From NCBI RefSeq assembly GCF_041200145.1, contig NZ_CP165734.1, forward strand, positions 434,001 through 498,000: a stretch of 64,000 bases of DNA. The letters run 5' to 3'. The position numbers and the translations under genes are program-made. This DNA comes from Bradyrhizobium sp. LLZ17. GTDB taxonomy: Bacteria; Pseudomonadota; Alphaproteobacteria; Rhizobiales; Xanthobacteraceae. Positions within the stretch are counted from its first letter, which is position 1; every line of letters begins with the position of its first letter. Of this stretch, positions 16,990-25,791 are shown in pieces. Under the pieces are notes generated by a model. The model had not been told where the DNA came from. It ran no database searches and was given only the letters and a program-made list of their open reading frames with translations.

Positions 16990-17868
16990 TCAGACAAGCC
17001 CCTTGCCGGCGTCCGAGCCTTTGGCCGCCTGCCGCTTGTTTAGCATGTGGATGGTGCCCAGCGAGAGCGCGATCACCGCGAAGGACACCGCCGAGATCAC
17101 GGTGCCGAGCGCGTAGATATCGGGGTTCGTCACGGTGGTGGTGAGGCCCTGGAGATCGAGCGGCAACGTATTCACCGCCCCGATCGCCTGGCTGGAGCGC
17201 GCGAGCTCATCCCACGACAGCGTGAAGCCGAACAGGCCGATGCCGATCACCGAGGGCAAAATAATCGGCAGCACGACGTGGCGGAAGGCCTGCCAAGGCG
17301 TCGCACCGAGATCGCGCGCGGCTTCCTCGAGCCTCGGATCAAAGCGGTTGAAGATCGCGAACATGATCAGCAGCCCGAACGGCAGCGTCCAGGTCAGATG
17401 CGCGCCCAGCCCGGAGGTGAGCAGACCCATCGAGGTCTCGAAATTCTCGTTGAAGAAGCCCTTGATCACATCGTCGATGATGCGGAATTCAAGCGAGATG
17501 CCGAGCGAGGTGATGATCGACGGGACGATGAGGCTCGCGATCGCCGAGTAGAACAAGATGCTCTGCGCCTTGAACTTCCTGCGGAACGCCATGCCCGCGG
17601 CGACCGACAGCACGACGGTGACGGCCATCACGATGACGCCAAGCAGCAGCGAGCGGCGGAAAGCCGCGCCGAGATCGACGATGCCGGTGCCCTGGAACAG
17701 CTTCGACAACCAGTAGGTCGATACGCCGTTCATCGGGAAGGTGAGGCCGCCCTGCGGGCCCTGGAACGACAGCACGTAGATCGCGATCATCGGGCCGTAG
17801 AGAAACAGCACATAGGCCGCGAAGAAGATCGCGAGCACATAGAAGCTGCGCGGGCGTCCCTCCGTCAT
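16990..17868 (-). CDS. ABC transporter permease, PotC-like
   Basis: 292 residues, six predicted membrane helices. The cytoplasmic EAA loop EEAARDLGATPWQAFRHVVL contacts the ATPase. Most similar in layout to the second permease of spermidine/putrescine importers. Follows the first permease by 3 bp and is followed almost immediately by the racemase-family gene, so it is cotranscribed. Together these genes form a binding-protein-dependent importer in the inner membrane. Confidence 0.92.
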   Translation of the reverse strand: MTEGRPRSFYVLAIFFAAYVLFLYGPMIAIYVLSFQGPQGGLTFPMNGVSTYWLSKLFQGTGIVDLGAAFRRSLLLGVIVMAVTVVLSVAAGMAFRRKFKAQSILFYSAIASLIVPSIITSLGISLEFRIIDDVIKGFFNENFETSMGLLTSGLGAHLTWTLPFGLLIMFAIFNRFDPRLEEAARDLGATPWQAFRHVVLPIILPSVIGIGLFGFTLSWDELARSSQAIGAVNTLPLDLQGLTTTVTNPDIYALGTVISAVSFAVIALSLGTIHMLNKRQAAKGSDAGKGLV

Positions 17869-17871
17869 TGC

Positions 17872-18831
17872 CTAGAGCTCTTTCTTGATGTCGACGATGC
17901 GCGACATCATGGTGATGATCAGGAAGGTGATGATGAGCAGGATCACGGCGTTGGCCGCTGCCGCCGGGAACTGCAGCGCGTTCACCCGTGTCTCGATGAT
18001 CTTGCCGGCCGAGGCGATCTGCTGGCCACCCATCACGCCGATGGTGATGAAGTCGCCCATCACGATGGTAATGACGAAGATCGAGCCGATCACAATGCCG
18101 GGCTTGGCAAGCGGAATGATGACGTTGACGAGGGTCTGAAAGCCGGTCGCGCCGGCGTCGTAGGCCGCCTCGATCAGCGATTTGTCGATCCGCACCATCG
18201 AATTGAAGATCGGCACCACCATGAAGAAGGTGAACAGGTGCACCAGCGCCAGCACCACGGAGAATTCGGAGAACAGCAGCCATTCCAGCGGTTGGTTGAC
18301 CAGGCCGGTCTTCATCAGCCCTGAATTCACCAGGCCGTTGCGTCCCAACAGCGGAATCCAGGCGATCATGCGGATGACGTTGGAGGTCCAGAACGGGATC
18401 GTGCAGAGCAACGACAACCCCATCTGCCAGGTCTTGGACCTGACGTGGAAGGCGAGGAAGTAGGCGACCCAGAAGCCGATGAACAGCGTGATGGCCCACA
18501 CCGTCACACAGAGCTTCAGCGTCTTCACATAGGTTCGCCCGATCGTGCAGAGATCAGGCAACTGGGCGATGCAGCCTTCGAACGTGTCGGTGTAGCCGCG
18601 GCCCGAGAACGCCGGCAGCAACTGGTATTCATTGTAGTCCCAGAACGAGACGATGACGACGAACACCAGCGGGATCAGGAAGAAGGCGAGAAACACCAGC
18701 ATCATCGGCCCGGCCTGGAGCCAGGAGATGAAGGACGGCGACAGGCGCGCCGCTTTTGCAGGGCGCGCCTTCTCCGATCCCCGGACAAGGTCCGGGGATG
18801 CCTGTTGCAGGATGTCCTCCGACGTATCCAT
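17872..18831 (-). CDS. ABC transporter permease, PotB-like
   Basis: About 319 residues from ATG 18831, which overlaps the stop of the binding-protein gene (TGATG), a sign of translational coupling. Six membrane helices, and the EAA loop IEAAYDAGATGFQTLVNVII. The large periplasmic loop between helices 1 and 2 (residues about 60-105) contains two cysteines (GCIAQLPDLC). An unusual feature is a near-perfect palindrome inside the N-terminal cytoplasmic segment, encoding SPDLVRGS. Confidence 0.92.
   Translation of the reverse strand: MDTSEDILQQASPDLVRGSEKARPAKAARLSPSFISWLQAGPMMLVFLAFFLIPLVFVVIVSFWDYNEYQLLPAFSGRGYTDTFEGCIAQLPDLCTIGRTYVKTLKLCVTVWAITLFIGFWVAYFLAFHVRSKTWQMGLSLLCTIPFWTSNVIRMIAWIPLLGRNGLVNSGLMKTGLVNQPLEWLLFSEFSVVLALVHLFTFFMVVPIFNSMVRIDKSLIEAAYDAGATGFQTLVNVIIPLAKPGIVIGSIFVITIVMGDFITIGVMGGQQIASAGKIIETRVNALQFPAAAANAVILLIITFLIITMMSRIVDIKKEL
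18777..18799. repeat. 23-bp palindrome inside the permease coding sequence
   Basis: ATCCCCGGAC, AAG, GTCCGGGGAT: a 10-bp perfect stem with a 3-base loop, within codons about 10-20 of the permease. The motif resembles small palindromic repeats usually found between genes in Bradyrhizobium. Confidence 0.65.
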
Positions 18832-20120
18832 CACGCGGCGATGAACTCGTTCCACTTGCGGACCATGTAGTCATTCTCGTCCATCACGGCGTTCCAGCAC
18901 GCAACGCCGCCCATGCGGTCCTCATAGGAGCCGCCGTCGCGCACCGCACCGGCCTTCTCGAGCAGCGAGCCGTCGGGCGCCTTGATGTCCTTCTCGGCCG
19001 GCTTGCCTTCCATCCAGTACGCCCACTCGTAGGGCTCCATGTTGGCCTTCGCGGTCGAGAGCACCGCCGAGTAGTAGCCCTGGCGGTTGAGATAGGCGCC
19101 GGCATAGCCGGACAGGAACCAGTTGACGAACTCATAGGCCCAATCGAGCTTGGCGCCCGAGACGCCCTTGGAGACGCAGAAGCCCGAAGCCCAGGAGCGA
19201 TAGCCTTCCTTCAGCGGCTGGAAGGTGCACGCAATGCCCATCGAACGCACCTTGGTCACCGCCGGCGACCACATCGATTGGATCACGGTTTCGCCCGAAG
19301 CCATCAGGTTGACGCTCTCGTTGAAATCCTTCCAGAAGGCGCGGAACTGGCCGGCCTTCTTGGCTTCCGTCATCACCTTCATGGTGAGATCGATCTCTTC
19401 CTTGGTCATGTTGCCCTTGTCGGCATATTTGTACTTGCCGGCGGCTTCCACGACCATCGCGGCATCCATGATGCCGATCGAGGGGATGTTGAGGATCGAG
19501 GCCTTGCCCTTGAACTCGGGGTTGAGAAGTTCAGCCCACGAACTGATCGGGCGCTTGATGATGTCGGGGCGGATGCCGAGCGTGTCGGCGTTGTAGACCG
19601 TCGGGATCAGCGTGACGAACTCGGTGGCCGTCTTCGAGAAGGTCTTGGAGTCCTTGCCTTCCAGATAGAGCACCTTCCAGGGCGCTGTTCCTTGGCCGCC
19701 GATCTTCTTGCCGCCGGGCGTCTCGCCCTTGGTGAAGACCGGGGTAATGTTGTCGAATTGCTTGATCTTCTTGGAGTCGAGCGCAAGGATATTGCCCGAG
19801 GGCACCAGCTTCTTCAGCGAGAAATATTCGGTGTCCAGCACGTCGAAGGAATTCGGCTGGGTCATCACGCGCTTGGTGACGTCGTCGGTGGTCGCCGTGA
19901 TGTACTCGATCTTGATGCCGGTGTCCTTCAGACACTGCTTGGAGATGTCGTCGCCTTCGTTCACGGCGGTGCCGAGATAACGCAGCACCTTCGGCTCGGC
20001 CGACATCACATAGGGAAAGCCGGTGATGGCCCCTGAGCCGGCGGCAAGGCCCGCCAGACCCGCGGTGCTCTTCAATAGCGTGCGGCGGCTCACGCCGGTC
20101 TTTTTGGTGGTCTCGGTCAT
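18831..20120 (-). CDS. extracellular solute-binding protein, PotD/PotF type, Tat-exported
   Basis: 429 residues. The N-terminus TGVSRRTLLKSTAGLAGLAA is a twin-arginine signal, so the protein folds before export. The rest fits the type-2 periplasmic binding protein fold of the spermidine/putrescine cluster. It captures the substrate for the permeases encoded downstream. The Tat signal and length (longer than PotD, ~350) point to the rhizobial subgroup whose substrates are often not polyamines; the real ligand is unknown. Confidence 0.92.
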   Translation of the reverse strand: MTETTKKTGVSRRTLLKSTAGLAGLAAGSGAITGFPYVMSAEPKVLRYLGTAVNEGDDISKQCLKDTGIKIEYITATTDDVTKRVMTQPNSFDVLDTEYFSLKKLVPSGNILALDSKKIKQFDNITPVFTKGETPGGKKIGGQGTAPWKVLYLEGKDSKTFSKTATEFVTLIPTVYNADTLGIRPDIIKRPISSWAELLNPEFKGKASILNIPSIGIMDAAMVVEAAGKYKYADKGNMTKEEIDLTMKVMTEAKKAGQFRAFWKDFNESVNLMASGETVIQSMWSPAVTKVRSMGIACTFQPLKEGYRSWASGFCVSKGVSGAKLDWAYEFVNWFLSGYAGAYLNRQGYYSAVLSTAKANMEPYEWAYWMEGKPAEKDIKAPDGSLLEKAGAVRDGGSYEDRMGGVACWNAVMDENDYMVRKWNEFIAA

Positions 20121-20161
20121 GCTCTTACTCCTCTGTTGCGCATTTTCATGAACGGCGGGCG

Positions 20162-21148
20162 CTATTGCAGGCGTTGCGCCTTGGCGGGATCCCAGGTGGC
20201 CAGCACGCGATCGCCCGGACGGAACGGGTGGACGTCGAAGGCGGCCTCGGGGAGGTGGGAGAACAGGGCGGTGCCGTCATCCAGCGTGAGCGAGACGGCG
20301 ACATAGGAGCCCTGGTACTCGGTGTTGGTCAGCAGCGCCGGCGCGCCGAACACGCCATCGGCGAGCGGCTTGATGCCGAGCTGATCGGCGCGGACCGCGA
20401 TCAGCTTGCCGGAGTCGCTGAGCACGTTGTGGCCGCCGATGAAGCGGGCAACGAATTCGGTGCGGGGATGGTGGAAGATGTCGCGGGCCGAGCCCTGCTG
20501 CTCGATCTTGCCCTGGTTCATCACCACGATGTGGTCGGCGAGCGCCATCGCCTCTTCCTGGCCGTGGGTGACCTGGATGAAGCTGATGCCGAGCTCGCGC
20601 TGGAGCCGCTTCAATTCGCCCCGCATCTTTACCCGCAGGAACGGATCGAGCGCGGAGAGCGGCTCGTCGAGCAGAAGGATCTGCGGCTCGGTGATCAGCG
20701 CACGGGCCAGCGCGACGCGCTGCTGCTGGCCGCCGGAGAGCTGCGCCGGAAGGCGGCCTGCATAGGGGCTCATCGCCACCAGCTCCAGCAGCTCGCCGGC
20801 GCGCTTGTGCCGTGTCGCCCGGTCGATGCCGCGCATTTTCAAGGCAAATGCGACGTTGTCGAGCACGGAGAGGTGCGGAAACAGCGCGTAGGACTGAAAC
20901 ATCATCGCGGTGCCGCGCTTGGCGGGCTCGAGGTCCGTGACGTTCTGCGGTCCCAGGATGATGTCGCCCTCGCTGACCGCTTCGTGGCCGGCGACCATCC
21001 GCAAGGTCGAGGTTTTGCCGCAGCCGGACGGGCCGAGCAGGCAGCAATAGGTGCCGGCCGGGATCTTCAGGTTGACGTTGTCGACCGCCAGCGTCGTATC
21101 GTAGCGCTTGGTGACGGCGACCAGTTCGAGAGCGGCGGGAGTGGCCAT
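20162..21148 (-). CDS. ABC transporter ATP-binding protein, PotA-like
   Basis: 328 residues. Walker A GPSGCGKT near residue 38, Q-loop MMFQSYALFPHLS, signature LSGGQQQRVALARAL near 137, Walker B ILLLDEP, and switch His in VTHGQEEA. The C-terminal ~90 residues form a TOBE domain. First gene of the importer operon, 41 bp upstream of the binding protein. ATG at 21148. Promoter expected in the region shared with the divergent GntR gene. Confidence 0.93.
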   Translation of the reverse strand: MATPAALELVAVTKRYDTTLAVDNVNLKIPAGTYCCLLGPSGCGKTSTLRMVAGHEAVSEGDIILGPQNVTDLEPAKRGTAMMFQSYALFPHLSVLDNVAFALKMRGIDRATRHKRAGELLELVAMSPYAGRLPAQLSGGQQQRVALARALITEPQILLLDEPLSALDPFLRVKMRGELKRLQRELGISFIQVTHGQEEAMALADHIVVMNQGKIEQQGSARDIFHHPRTEFVARFIGGHNVLSDSGKLIAVRADQLGIKPLADGVFGAPALLTNTEYQGSYVAVSLTLDDGTALFSHLPEAAFDVHPFRPGDRVLATWDPAKAQRLQ

Positions 21149-21402
21149 GGCGTGTCCGAAGGAGGGCGATGCTCGGCGTCTCTCCGCAAGGTCCGTGCCA
21201 ACAGCGCCCGGTCGGCCGAATTCGAAAACTGTGCAGCGGAGTCAGATCGTTAGATCGAATCCGGCGAAATCACAGGGGTCGCAGGGCGGCCAGTAATGTG
21301 CACACAAAATGAGCGCGGATTGTATAAAGTTTCGCCTGTGATTGGATACAGCTGGTCGACTAATATTCGAGGCTGAACTTCGCCGATCGAGCCCTCACAT
21401 CC
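21149..21402. promoter_or_regulatory. shared control region of the ABC operon and the GntR gene
   Basis: 254 bp between divergent genes. It holds an AT-richer patch near 21320-21362, including TGTAT and, about 20 bp on, the inverse ATACA (GATTGTATAAAG and TTGGATACAG). GntR/FCD regulators usually bind short inverted repeats in such regions, so this is the likely operator zone, but the exact site is inferred. Confidence 0.4.
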
Positions 21403-22110
21403 ATGGCTGCCAAAACCCGACCAAAATCCGATGCCCCAGACGCGAGCGACCGCGTCAGCCGGATCAGGGAGGGCGTGACCGCGGCGATCCTCGAGCATCG
21501 TCTGCTGCCCGGCATCAAGCTCGGCGAGGACGAGATCGGCGAGATCTATGGCGCCAGCCGGACGCTGGTTCGCACTGCGCTCCAGCAACTCGCGCATGAA
21601 GGCATCGTCAGCATCGAGAAGAACCGCGGCGCCTTCGTCGCACGACCGTCACCGGCCGATGCCCGTGAGGTGTTCGAGGCTCGCCGCCTGATCGAGCCCA
21701 CCATCGTCGACCACGCTGTCGAGGCCGTCTCGCCGGCCTGGATCAATCGCCTCCAGCAACATCTGGCTCAAGAACGCGAGGCGGAGCTGCGCGGCGACGC
21801 GCGCGCGTCGGTGCGGCTCTCCGGTGAATTTCACCGGATCGTTGCCGAGATGAGTGGCCACAGCGTTTATCTCGGCTTCCTGAAGGAGCTGATCGCGCGC
21901 TCCTCGCTCATCATCCTGCTCTATCGCCGTCATGACACGCCGGGCTGCGGCACCGATCATCACGCCGAGATCGTCACCGCGATCCGCAAGCGGGACAAGC
22001 CGGCCGCGCGCGTGCAGATGCTGTCGCATCTGACGGAGATCGAAGCCGAGCTGTTCCTGAAAGATCCCGCCGCCGACGAGATGCGGCTCGCCGACGTGCT
22101 CGGAGCGTGA
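21403..22110 (+). CDS. GntR family regulator, FCD type
   Basis: 235 residues. An N-terminal winged helix (residues 18-80; YGASRTLVRTALQQLAHEGI is the recognition region) and a C-terminal all-helical FCD ligand-binding domain. Candidate metal/ligand residues include EFHRIVAEMSGH and the DHHAEIV helix. Divergent from the importer operon, it is likely to control it in response to the imported compound or a product of the racemase-family enzyme. Cytoplasmic dimer by family. Confidence 0.92.
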   Translation: MAAKTRPKSDAPDASDRVSRIREGVTAAILEHRLLPGIKLGEDEIGEIYGASRTLVRTALQQLAHEGIVSIEKNRGAFVARPSPADAREVFEARRLIEPTIVDHAVEAVSPAWINRLQQHLAQEREAELRGDARASVRLSGEFHRIVAEMSGHSVYLGFLKELIARSSLIILLYRRHDTPGCGTDHHAEIVTAIRKRDKPAARVQMLSHLTEIEAELFLKDPAADEMRLADVLGA

Positions 22111-22128
22111 GCCGGATCGCGTTGCCGG

Positions 22129-22338
22129 CTAGGGCGGCGAAGATCTCTCGTTCCGCCTGACGATCTTCAGCACGAGCAGGCCGGCTCCAAGCACCAGCAA
22201 CAGCACGCCGACGAAAGTCGTGCCGCCGGATTCAAGAGCCACGCCGACCGCGGTCAGCAGGCATCCGAAGATGATTGCGAAAAGCCCGCCGAGCTTCTTG
22301 ACCAGCAGGACGTGACCGTCACTCGTTTGAGCCACCAT
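22129..22338 (-). CDS. small two-span membrane protein
   Basis: 69 residues from ATG 22338, which has GAGG six bases upstream. Two hydrophobic helices (LGGLFAIIFGCLLTAVGVAL and FVGVLLLVLGAGLLVLKIV) are joined by a short Gly-rich turn, with a basic C-terminus. The longer frame to 22530 is not supported. Function unknown. Confidence 0.6.
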   Translation of the reverse strand: MVAQTSDGHVLLVKKLGGLFAIIFGCLLTAVGVALESGGTTFVGVLLLVLGAGLLVLKIVRRNERSSPP

Positions 22339-22723
22339 GTTACGCCTCGTCGCTTGATGTCGTAGTCTGCTTTCAAAGCCCGCTCCTCGCTCCCTGATCC
22401 TCATCTCTTCTCGCGCAGACCGCGCGCATTGTACCGTCCCGAACGAGAGCTGCAATCTTGCGTTGATCACAACTCGAGTCCCGATTGCTACCCTTTTGAG
22501 TAGAGTTCGATGCAAGCGAGGCAGCAGCACTTACGCACCTTGCGGAGAGGCCATATTCGAACCGCGCGTCCAATGCACCTCTGATCGACTCGTATGGCTG
22601 AATTGCAGAATCGCTCACTGGTTGTAAATTGACTTGAGGCGCTGATCGGCATCAACTACTCCGTGCACGTCGAGTTCTCGAACGGAGCCGACATGAGTTA
22701 GATCCGTTCTGCGGAGTGGTGCG
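22339..22723. other. intergenic region with a 23-codon coding-like tail
   Basis: Upstream of the glutaminase gene. At 22633-22701 a short frame reads LEALIGINYSVHVEFSNG and ends with TAG. It could be the last codons of a deleted gene. Nothing else stands out. Promoter of the glutaminase gene expected near 22650-22720. Confidence 0.3.
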
Positions 22724-23722
22724 ATGGTGTCGCGCTCGGTCGTCCATGAACGAGAGCCGGCCTACGTTTCGACCGGTCATTTGCCAGCTGCGGAGACTGT
22801 ACAGTCGCTGGTGAACGAGGCGCATCGCCGGTTCCAATCAAATCATGACGGCGAAAACTCGCAAGTTTACCCGGCGCTTGCGCGGGTTCCGAACGAGCTG
22901 TTCGGCGTCTGTGTCGTCGGCACCAGCGGGCGCATCTACGGCGCTGGAGACGTCGACTACGAATTCTCGATCATGAGCGTGTCAAAACCGTTCCTGTTCG
23001 CGCTCGTCTGCGAAACCATCGGACCTGAGGATGCGCGTGAAAAGCTCGGCGCCAACGCGACCGGGCTTGCTTTCAACTCGCTCGCCGCGATCGAGCAGGG
23101 CGGCGGCCGCACCAATCCGATGGTGAACGCCGGCGCGATTGCCACCACCAGCCTGGCGCCGGGCTCGACCGCTGCGGCACGGTGGAAGTTCATCCATGAA
23201 GGGCTGTCGCGCTTTGCCGGCCGCGAGCTGCCGCTCAATGAAGAGGTCTATGCGTCAGCGTCGCAGACCAATTTCCGCAATCGCAGCATCGCGCGGCTTC
23301 TGGAGAGCTACGGTCGCATCTATTGCGACGCCAAAGAAGCGACCGATCTTTACACACGCCAATGTTCGCTCAACGTCAGCGCCCGCGACCTCGCAGTCAT
23401 GGGCGCGACGCTCGCTGATGGCGGCGTCAATCCGGTCACGAAGCAGCGCGTGGTCGATGCCGAGGTCTGCCATTATGCGCTCGCCGTCATGATCACCGCC
23501 GGGCTCTACGAGACCTCGGGCGACTGGCTCTACGACATCGGCCTGCCCGGGAAGAGCGGAATCGGCGGCGGCATCGTTGCCGTGTCGCCCGGCAAGGGCG
23601 GCTTCGGCACCTTTGCCCCGCCGCTCGATGCGGCCGGCAACAGCGTGCGGGGACAGCTCGCCGCAAAATTCCTGTCGCAGCGGCTGGGGATGGATCTGTT
23701 CGTATCGCAACCGGAACAATGA
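22724..23722 (+). CDS. glsA: glutaminase
   Basis: 332 residues. Serine-dependent glutaminase of the beta-lactamase-like fold, hydrolysing glutamine to glutamate and ammonia. The catalytic S-x-x-K is at Ser85-Lys88 (SVSK). Other family blocks are NPMVNAGAI, a Tyr/Lys region CSLNVSARDLAVMGATLADG and GIGGGIVAVSPGKGGFG near the end. It is about 25 residues longer than the typical 308, at the N-terminus. First of a co-directional set with MFS, HdeD-like and amidohydrolase genes; in E. coli a glutaminase supports acid resistance by releasing ammonia. Confidence 0.93.
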   Translation: MVSRSVVHEREPAYVSTGHLPAAETVQSLVNEAHRRFQSNHDGENSQVYPALARVPNELFGVCVVGTSGRIYGAGDVDYEFSIMSVSKPFLFALVCETIGPEDAREKLGANATGLAFNSLAAIEQGGGRTNPMVNAGAIATTSLAPGSTAAARWKFIHEGLSRFAGRELPLNEEVYASASQTNFRNRSIARLLESYGRIYCDAKEATDLYTRQCSLNVSARDLAVMGATLADGGVNPVTKQRVVDAEVCHYALAVMITAGLYETSGDWLYDIGLPGKSGIGGGIVAVSPGKGGFGTFAPPLDAAGNSVRGQLAAKFLSQRLGMDLFVSQPEQ

Positions 23723-23789
23723 ATGCGCAGGAGATCGGGCAGGCTCTCGGGCCTGACCGATCGGAACGCCGATCAAGCCGGAGGACGCC

Positions 23790-25430
23790 ATGGTCACACA
23801 GACAATCTCGATAGACGGCATTCACGGAGAAGAGCGCGCGTCATGGATTCCCATGATTTCGATCGCGCTCGGCCAGATGATCATGTCGTTCAACGTGGCT
23901 TCGCTTCCGGTGGCAATGGGCGGGATGGTCGCGAGCTTCGGTGTGGCGCCGACCACGGTGGCGACAGGGATCGTCGCGTACTCGATGCTGGTCGCAGGCT
24001 TCGTGATGCTCGGCGCCAAGCTGGCCCAGCGTTTCGGTTCCCTGCAGGTGTTCCGCATCGCGGTCGTTGTCTTCTTCGTCTCGCAAGTGATGATGACGTT
24101 CAGTCCGACGGCCACGGTGATGATTTCGGCGCAGGCGCTCTGTGGCGCGTCAGGTTCGGTGATCGTGCCCTCGCTCGTTGCCCTGATTGCCGAGAATTAC
24201 GCCGGCCGCCAGCAGGCAACGGCGCTCGGCGCGCTCGGCTCGGCCCGCGCGGCCGCCGGCGTGCTCGCCTTTGTCATTGGCGGCGTGCTCGGCACCTATA
24301 TCGGCTGGCGGCCGGCGTTTGGCATCCTGATTGCCGCATCGGCGATCGTCTTCCTGATGAGCTTCCGCTTGAAGCCGGATCGCGGCCGGCCCGACGTGCA
24401 GATCGACCTGATCGGTGTTGCCCTTGCCGCGAGTGCAATCATCCTCATCAGCTTCGGCTTCAATAATCTGAACGGCTGGGGTCTCGCAGTTGCGACCGCC
24501 AACGCGCCGTTCGATCTGCTCGGCCTTTCGCCGGCGCCAGTGATGATCCTGCTCGGAATCGTGCTGGGCCAGGCGTTTCTGCTGTGGACGCACCGCCGCC
24601 AGGCCGCAGGCAAGACGCCGCTATTGGCGCTGGAGGTGATCGACTCGCCGGAAGAGCGCTCCGCCGTGTTTGCGCTGTTCGCGGTGGTGGCGCTGGAGGC
24701 CGCACTGAACTTCACGGTGCCGCTCTACATCCAGATCGTGCAGGGACGTTCGCCGATCGCGACCGCGATTGCCATGATGCCGTTCAATCTCACGGTCTTC
24801 TTCTCGGCGATGCTGATCGTCAACGTCTACGAGCGGCTGACGCCGCGCCAGATCGGCCGCTACGGCTTTGCACTCTGCACCATCGCGCTGATCTGGCTCG
24901 CCTTCGTCGTGCGCAATGACTGGAGCGAGGTGCCCGTGCTGTTCGGACTGGTTCTGTTCGGCATCGGTCAGGGTTCGCTGGTGACTTTGCTGTTCAACGT
25001 CCTGGTGACGGCATCCCCGAAGGCGCTAGCCGGAGACGTCGGGTCTTTGCGCGGCACCACGCAAAACCTCGCCGCCGCGGTCGGAACCGCGGTCGCGGGC
25101 GCGCTGCTGGTCGGCCTGCTCAGCACCATCGCACTCGGCAAGATCACGGCGAGCCCGGTGCTGACGCCGGAGCTCCAGGCCCAGGTCGATCTCGGCAACA
25201 TCACGTTCGTCAGCAACGATCGTCTGCGCAGCGTGCTGGAACGCACGAGCGGGACGCCGGAGCAGGTCGCGGAGGCGGTGCGCGTGAACATTGAGGCGCG
25301 GCTGCGGGCGCTGAAGATCGGGCTCCTGATCATGGCTGGTCTCGCGCTGATCGCGATCGTCCCGGCGGGACGGCTGCCGAACTATCTGCCAGGTGAGATT
25401 CCCGGCGAGGGGTCCGCCGCAAAAACCTGA
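23790..25430 (+). CDS. MFS transporter, DHA2/EmrB-like
   Basis: 546 residues, about 14 membrane helices. Residues 28-45 form helix 1; the motif-A region is LGAKLAQRFGSLQVFRIAV; the motif-C-like helix GSARAAAGVLAFVIGGVLG follows. 14-helix MFS members export drugs or small metabolites by proton antiport. ATG at 23790 is preceded by GGAGG. It lies 67 bp downstream of the glutaminase gene, so co-regulation is plausible, though it is not a GadC-type amino-acid antiporter. Confidence 0.9.
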   Translation: MVTQTISIDGIHGEERASWIPMISIALGQMIMSFNVASLPVAMGGMVASFGVAPTTVATGIVAYSMLVAGFVMLGAKLAQRFGSLQVFRIAVVVFFVSQVMMTFSPTATVMISAQALCGASGSVIVPSLVALIAENYAGRQQATALGALGSARAAAGVLAFVIGGVLGTYIGWRPAFGILIAASAIVFLMSFRLKPDRGRPDVQIDLIGVALAASAIILISFGFNNLNGWGLAVATANAPFDLLGLSPAPVMILLGIVLGQAFLLWTHRRQAAGKTPLLALEVIDSPEERSAVFALFAVVALEAALNFTVPLYIQIVQGRSPIATAIAMMPFNLTVFFSAMLIVNVYERLTPRQIGRYGFALCTIALIWLAFVVRNDWSEVPVLFGLVLFGIGQGSLVTLLFNVLVTASPKALAGDVGSLRGTTQNLAAAVGTAVAGALLVGLLSTIALGKITASPVLTPELQAQVDLGNITFVSNDRLRSVLERTSGTPEQVAEAVRVNIEARLRALKIGLLIMAGLALIAIVPAGRLPNYLPGEIPGEGSAAKT

Positions 25431-25466
25431 GTTGGAAATCGGGCAGGGATTTCGAAGGAGAGCTTC

Positions 25467-25772
25467 ATGAGTGAGATGGATCGCCGCGATGCGCTGCGCA
25501 CCCTGTTTGGAGGCGTGGTCCTGGCTGGTGCAGGTGTGAGCCTGTGGTCGCGGGATGCGGCTGCGCTGGCCGAGGTGACGCAGACCGACCAGCCGGGTTC
25601 AACCAGGCGTGACTCTGCCGGCCGCATCTATGCGCAAACGACCCGTCCACGGCCAACTCCGGCCCACCGCCCGCCATCCCGGCCGAGGCCGCCGTCCTGG
25701 CACCGGCGTCGTCGGCGCTGGGTATGCTGGTGGCATCGTGGCCGCCGGCATTGCGGCTGGCGTTGGCATTAA
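25467..25772 (+). CDS. short Tat-signal protein with Arg/Trp-rich tail
   Basis: 101 residues. MDRRDALRTLFGGVVLAGAG is a twin-arginine-type signal (RRDALR), and after cleavage the mature part is mostly Arg, Pro, Trp and His (HRRRRRWVCWWHRGRRH). Similar Bradyrhizobium genes are often labelled protamine-like because of the composition, but there is no evidence for DNA binding. It overlaps an alternative frame that leads into the next gene. Function unknown. Confidence 0.5.
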   Translation: MSEMDRRDALRTLFGGVVLAGAGVSLWSRDAAALAEVTQTDQPGSTRRDSAGRIYAQTTRPRPTPAHRPPSRPRPPSWHRRRRRWVCWWHRGRRHCGWRWH

Positions 25773-25791
25773 AAAACAGAGGGAGGATGTC

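Noticed and set aside
17047..20036. Two long plus-strand frames (425 and 426 codons) over the ABC operon
   Set aside because: Antisense to the permease and binding-protein genes, which have full family motifs; composition is that of mirror frames.
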